NCBI GenBank assembly: GCA_964498065.1
Contig: CAZCFZ010000128.1
Coordinates: 1-9,643 of the forward strand
Source: FEN-1297 sp964498065
GTDB taxonomy: Bacteria; Bacteroidota; Ignavibacteria; Ignavibacteriales; Ignavibacteriaceae
Direction of reading: 5' to 3'
Length of the DNA: 9,643 nucleotides
Shown: piece after piece, positions 5,847 through 9,643 of the stretch
Layout of the letters: the number at the start of each line of letters is the position of its first letter
How positions within the stretch are numbered: position 1 is the stretch's first letter
The notes under the pieces: generated by a model
Databases searched by the model: none
The model's input: only the letters and a program-made list of their open reading frames with translations
Told to the model about the DNA's origin: nothing
Program-made: the position numbers and the translations under genes

Positions 5847-7234
5847 AAAACTTAAATTTAACAATAGAAGATTTATTTAATATACCGACTGCTGTTATTT
5901 ATAATCCGGATAATTATAAGAATGTAACTTCCGTTTCCATTGATTCGAGAACAATTAAAAAAAATTCATTGTTTATTGCAATTAAGGGTGACAAGTTTGA
6001 CGGTCATAATTTTATAAATGATGCAATAAAGAAGGGCGCAACAACTATAGTTATTAATAAAAAAAATTATAAAAAATATAATTCTCTTAAAATACCTTTT
6101 ATAACAGTTAAAGATACTACTTTAGCTTTAGGCGATTTGGCTAAAGCATGGAGAAGAAAATTAAAGACTAAGATTATCGGTATTACCGGAAGTGCCGGAA
6201 AAACCACAACAAAAGAAATGCTGGCTGCCTTGTTAAAAGAGAAGTACAGCGTGAATAAAACAATTGGAAATAATAATAATCATATTGGCGTTCCTCTAAC
6301 TTTATTAAGCACAAACAATAAACATGATATTTTAGTCCTGGAGCTCGGAACAAATCATTTCGGAGAGATTGCATACACTTCGAATATTGCACAACCGGAT
6401 TATTCATTAATTACAAATATCGGGAGTTCTCATTTGGAATTTTTGAAAAACAAGAGCGGCGTTCTAAAAGAGAAAATAGCTTTATTTGAATCTACGATTT
6501 CCCGAAAAGGCATAGTATTTATAAATAATGATGACATTCTCCTGAAAAGATGTGTAAAAAATTATCCCAGGAAAATTAGTTTTGGATTTAATAATGGTGC
6601 TGATGTCGTTGGGAATATTAAAAATTATACGGATGACGGCAGGTCGATAATTGAAGTTTTTTTCAAAAATAAAATTATTACTCAAACTTTTCCGTTATAC
6701 GGGGAACAGAATGCAAAGAATTATTTAGCCGCAGCAACAATTGCATTAACATTAGGATTAAATAAAAAACAAATTCTAAAAGGTACCTCAAAATTTATAT
6801 CGGTCAACAAAAGATTAAATGTTAAAAAATATGCAAACTTTATTCTTATAGATGATACTTATAATGCGAATCCGGAATCGATGAAACATGCGTTTGAACT
6901 TTTAGCTAAAATTAAAATATATAAGAGAAAAATTTTAGTATTAGGTGACATGTTTGAATTGGGTGAACAAAGTGCAAAACTTCATGAACACTTAGCCGGA
7001 TATATTAAAAGGAATAAGATTGATTCGGTATACTCAATTGGAAATTTTATGAAGAAGCTAGATTCAGTATTAAATAAAAGCAATATCGAAAGTGCCCATT
7101 TCAAAAATAGAAAAAGTCTAAATGCATTTTTAAACCGGTTGCCCCTTGAAGATTCTGTTATTCTTATAAAGGGGTCTCGCGGAATGAAGATGGAAGAATT
7201 TGTTAAAACAATTGAATCCAGAGTTAATGATTAA
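5843..7234 (+). CDS. murF: UDP-MurNAc-tripeptide:D-alanyl-D-alanine ligase MurF
   Basis: MurF adds the D-Ala-D-Ala dipeptide to complete the cytoplasmic UDP-MurNAc-pentapeptide. The 463-residue protein has the N-terminal substrate domain (SIDSRTI, then F.AIKG..FDGHNF). Its ATP-binding loop is GSAGKTTTKEM (from residue 116, with Ala where Asn or Val is common). It also has GNNNNHIGVPLTLL, ELGTNHFGEI, the NIGSSHLEFL block, DDTYNANPESM (from residue 337) and VLGDMFELGE. These blocks separate it from the related MurE just upstream. The product ends near the expected KGSRGMKME motif. It starts with ATG 5843 overlapping the murE stop (ATGA), and its TAA shares one base with the mraY ATG. No Shine-Dalgarno is visible, so translation likely depends on murE. 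Confidence 0.96.
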   Translation: MKNLNLTIEDLFNIPTAVIYNPDNYKNVTSVSIDSRTIKKNSLFIAIKGDKFDGHNFINDAIKKGATTIVINKKNYKKYNSLKIPFITVKDTTLALGDLAKAWRRKLKTKIIGITGSAGKTTTKEMLAALLKEKYSVNKTIGNNNNHIGVPLTLLSTNNKHDILVLELGTNHFGEIAYTSNIAQPDYSLITNIGSSHLEFLKNKSGVLKEKIALFESTISRKGIVFINNDDILLKRCVKNYPRKISFGFNNGADVVGNIKNYTDDGRSIIEVFFKNKIITQTFPLYGEQNAKNYLAAATIALTLGLNKKQILKGTSKFISVNKRLNVKKYANFILIDDTYNANPESMKHAFELLAKIKIYKRKILVLGDMFELGEQSAKLHEHLAGYIKRNKIDSVYSIGNFMKKLDSVLNKSNIESAHFKNRKSLNAFLNRLPLEDSVILIKGSRGMKMEEFVKTIESRVND

Positions 7235-8343
7235 TGCTTTACTATCTTTTTGAATACATAAATAAAGTTTTTAATCCGCCGGGATTCAGAATATTCCGGT
7301 TCCTTACCTTTAGGTCTGCAGTAGCTGCAATTTTTGGATTATTGCTTTCGCTATATCTCGGCCCGAAGTTGATTAAAATATTGCAGAAGAAACAAATTGG
7401 AGAAGCTAAGAAAATTGACGGTCCGAAATCTCATTGGTCTAAAGCAGGAACACCGACAATGGGCGGAATTATACTAATACTTTCCGTTATAATCCCCGTA
7501 CTTCTATGGGCCGATATAACAAGTATTTATATAATATTAATTCTCATCGGTACAGTTTGGTTAAGCGCAGTCGGTTTTCTGGATGATTATTTAAAAGTTG
7601 TAAAGAAACTACCTAACGGATTAATTGCAAGATATAAACTTTTAGGGCAAATTTTAATTGGGTTGTTAATCGGCGCTGTAATTTATTTTTCTCCTCAATT
7701 CGGAGGATTTAATACAGTTACAACTGTTCCGTTTTTAAAGAATGTTAATTTCGATTTTTCATATTTATATATTCCGGTTGTTATCTTTATTATTACCGCA
7801 ACATCAAATGCAGTGAATTTAACGGATGGATTGGATGGTTTGGCAATTGGAGTTACAATAATAGTTATGCTGGCGCTGGCGATTATTAGTTATGTAAGCG
7901 GAAATGCGATTTATGCAAATTATTTAAATATAATTTATTTGCCCGGATCGGGAGAACTTACGGTATTTGTATCAGCGCTCGTCGGAGCTTCGCTTGGTTT
8001 TCTCTGGTTTAATTCGTATCCGGCGCAGGTTTTTATGGGTGATACCGGTTCGCTCGCTCTTGGAGGTGCATTCGGTATTTTGGCCGTACTTATTAAAAAA
8101 GAATTATTGATCCCGATTCTTGGCGGTATATTTTTTATGGAAACCATATCTGTTATAATTCAGAGACTTTACTTCAAATATACAAAGAAAAGGTACGGCG
8201 AAGGTAAAAGAGTTTTTAAAATGGCTCCGATACATCATCACTTTGAAATGCTTGGCTGGCCGGAGCCTAAAATAGTTATGAGATTTTATATTATAGCAAT
8301 TATTCTTGCAATAATCAGTCTTGCTTCATTTAAGATTAGATAA
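7234..8343 (+). CDS. mraY: Phospho-N-acetylmuramoyl-pentapeptide-transferase MraY
   Basis: MraY is the integral membrane enzyme that moves phospho-MurNAc-pentapeptide from UDP to undecaprenyl phosphate, making lipid I at the inner leaflet. The 369-residue protein is rich in hydrophobic segments, consistent with the ten helices of the family. It carries the expected conserved loops: KAGTPTMGG, FLDDYLK with the Asp pair D117/D118, NLTDGLDG (195-202), FMGDTGSLALGG with D270, and APIHHHFE with the histidine triad 334-336. All family residues known to be needed for Mg2+ binding and catalysis are present. The length is close to that of E. coli MraY (360). The ATG shares one base with the murF stop (TAATG), and the stop shares one base with the murD start. 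Confidence 0.97.
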   Translation: MLYYLFEYINKVFNPPGFRIFRFLTFRSAVAAIFGLLLSLYLGPKLIKILQKKQIGEAKKIDGPKSHWSKAGTPTMGGIILILSVIIPVLLWADITSIYIILILIGTVWLSAVGFLDDYLKVVKKLPNGLIARYKLLGQILIGLLIGAVIYFSPQFGGFNTVTTVPFLKNVNFDFSYLYIPVVIFIITATSNAVNLTDGLDGLAIGVTIIVMLALAIISYVSGNAIYANYLNIIYLPGSGELTVFVSALVGASLGFLWFNSYPAQVFMGDTGSLALGGAFGILAVLIKKELLIPILGGIFFMETISVIIQRLYFKYTKKRYGEGKRVFKMAPIHHHFEMLGWPEPKIVMRFYIIAIILAIISLASFKIR

Positions 8344-9643
8344 TGGAAATAAAAGATAAAAATATATCAATAATCGGCGCAGTTAGAAGCGGAATCGGTG
8401 CTGCTAAATTAATCAAGAAATTAGGCGGCAAACCGTTTGTTAGTGATTCAGGTTCCGAATTAAAGCTTAAAGATTCAATTGATAAATTGACTGAAGAAAA
8501 AATTGAATTTGAAATAGGAAGTCATTCGGATAAAGTTTTTGATTGTGAACTAATGATTGTTAGTCCCGGCGTTCATTCAAATGCAGAAGTTCTTGTAAAA
8601 GCCAGGGAAAATAAAATAAAATTAATAAGCGAAATTGAATTAGCTTCGGAATATTGTAAAGGTAAAATTATTGCAATAACTGGCACTAACGGAAAAACCA
8701 CTACAACAAGCCTTTGTGCACATGTAATGAATGCCTGCGGATTTAAAACTTATTCTGCCGGTAACATAGGCGTTGCTTTTTCCGAGATCGTTCTTGATGT
8801 AAAAGAAAATGAATTTGTAGCGTTGGAAGTTTCAAGCTTTCAACTGGATCTAATTGATAAATTTAAGCCGAAAGTTGCAGTAATACTTAACATTACTCCC
8901 GATCATTTAAATAGATATGAAAATAAGTTTGATAATTATATCCATTCAAAATTAAGGATATATAAAAATCAAAGCGAAGAGGATTTTTTAATCTTAAACA
9001 AGGATGATGAAACATTGATGAATTCGTTGACTTCATTTAAAAGCAAGGATTATTATTTCTCCTTAAAAGGAGCACAACCATTCGGCAGCTTTCTGTCCGG
9101 AGATAAAATAATTTTTAACGTCGAAGGAATATCTAAGTTTAATTGTAAAGTAAACGACATCAACCTGAAAGGTGAACATAATATTGCAAACGCAATGGCT
9201 GTAATTTCTGCAGCTAAATTATTTGATGCTGAAAATGAAAAAATAATTTCTGCTTTGCATTCTTTCCAGGGAGTTGAGCATAGACTTGAATTGGTGCGAA
9301 TTATTGACGGCGTAAAATTCATAAATGATTCGAAAGCAACTAATGTAGATTCTGTTTGGTTCGCTTTAAGAAGTTTTAATGAACCGATCTTTTTAATATT
9401 AGGCGGGCAGGATAAGGGAAATGATTATAACAAAATCAAAGACCTAGTGATAGAAAAAGTAGTAAAGATATATGCAATCGGCTCTTCGGCTGATAAAATT
9501 TTTAATTTCTTTCATACAATTACAAAAGTGGAAATAAAATATTCGCTGGAGGAAGTAGTCCTGGCAGCAAATAATGAGGCGAGACAGAATGAGGTTGTAC
9601 TGCTTTCTCCGGCATGTGCTAGTTTCGATATGTTCGATAATTA
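8343..9643 (+). CDS. murD: UDP-MurNAc-L-alanine:D-glutamate ligase MurD, 3' end cut by the window
   Basis: MurD adds D-glutamate to UDP-MurNAc-L-Ala, the second step of the stem peptide. The frame is open from ATG 8343 to the window end, giving 433 complete codons and no stop. Visible motifs are an N-terminal Rossmann-like GAVRSGIGAAKL (from residue 12) and the ATP loop GTNGKTTTT (from 114). EVSSFQLD, NITPDHLNRY and SKLRIY follow, the last holding the lysine expected to be carbamylated (K203). Further on are GVEHRLE, NDSKATN (328-334), GGQDKGNDY and SPACASFDMF (422-431). Family proteins end roughly 15-25 residues after this last motif, so only the extreme C-terminus is missing, and the loss is due to the window edge. 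The start shares one base with the mraY stop (TAATG). Valine replaces the usual third Gly position of the first glycine loop (GAV rather than GxG). Confidence 0.95.
   Translation, partial: MEIKDKNISIIGAVRSGIGAAKLIKKLGGKPFVSDSGSELKLKDSIDKLTEEKIEFEIGSHSDKVFDCELMIVSPGVHSNAEVLVKARENKIKLISEIELASEYCKGKIIAITGTNGKTTTTSLCAHVMNACGFKTYSAGNIGVAFSEIVLDVKENEFVALEVSSFQLDLIDKFKPKVAVILNITPDHLNRYENKFDNYIHSKLRIYKNQSEEDFLILNKDDETLMNSLTSFKSKDYYFSLKGAQPFGSFLSGDKIIFNVEGISKFNCKVNDINLKGEHNIANAMAVISAAKLFDAENEKIISALHSFQGVEHRLELVRIIDGVKFINDSKATNVDSVWFALRSFNEPIFLILGGQDKGNDYNKIKDLVIEKVVKIYAIGSSADKIFNFFHTITKVEIKYSLEEVVLAANNEARQNEVVLLSPACASFDMFDN

Noticed and set aside
4374..7234. murE and murF as a recent tandem duplication
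   Set aside because: They share the Mur ligase fold and similar N-terminal blocks, but their diagnostic motifs differ (DNPR in MurE, GNNNNHIG and DDTYNANP in MurF). This is ancient paralogy seen in all bacteria.

Overview
This window is the front part of a bacterial division and cell wall (dcw) cluster, preceded by a tiny ribosomal-protein-like gene and a tRNA-Thr gene. Every supported gene is on the + strand. The DNA is AT-rich throughout (by eye about one third G+C, lower still between genes). Several traits fit the Bacteroidota/Chlorobi side of the tree, and my best guess is an Ignavibacteria-like organism. These traits are the style of the MraZ, MurD and FtsL proteins, an FtsI with a C-terminal PASTA domain, a Bacteroidota-type COX24/DUF1713 mini-protein, and few Shine-Dalgarno sites. 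The lineage is inferred from remembered protein flavour, not from a search.

Layout: positions 20-115 encode a 31-residue basic DUF1713 protein behind a strong Shine-Dalgarno. A 14-bp hairpin with a T-run (143-177) looks like its terminator. A tRNA-Thr(CGT) gene lies at 189-261. About 350 bp of very AT-rich non-coding DNA follows, with one notable palindrome (527-544). Next comes a promoter (615-644), three 10-bp-spaced TGGGG-type repeats that look like an MraZ operator (644-668), and the genes mraZ, rsmH, ftsL, ftsI, murE, murF, mraY and murD. murD runs off the right edge.

The gene order is the classical dcw order. MraZ would regulate the operon and RsmH methylates 16S rRNA. FtsL and FtsI belong to the septal divisome. 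MurE, MurF and MurD are Mur ligases building the UDP-MurNAc-pentapeptide. MraY then transfers phospho-MurNAc-pentapeptide to the lipid carrier to make lipid I. The DNPR motif in MurE points to meso-diaminopimelate in the peptide stem. All seven gene junctions overlap by 1 to 8 bases, so translation is probably coupled along the whole operon. Clear Shine-Dalgarno sequences are seen only in front of the DUF1713 gene and mraZ.

I see no mobile element, CRISPR array, defence system or unknown multi-gene system. The points worth a second look are the mraZ control region with its likely TTG start, the overlapping-gene architecture, the mini ribosomal-protein gene and the palindrome in the intergenic DNA.
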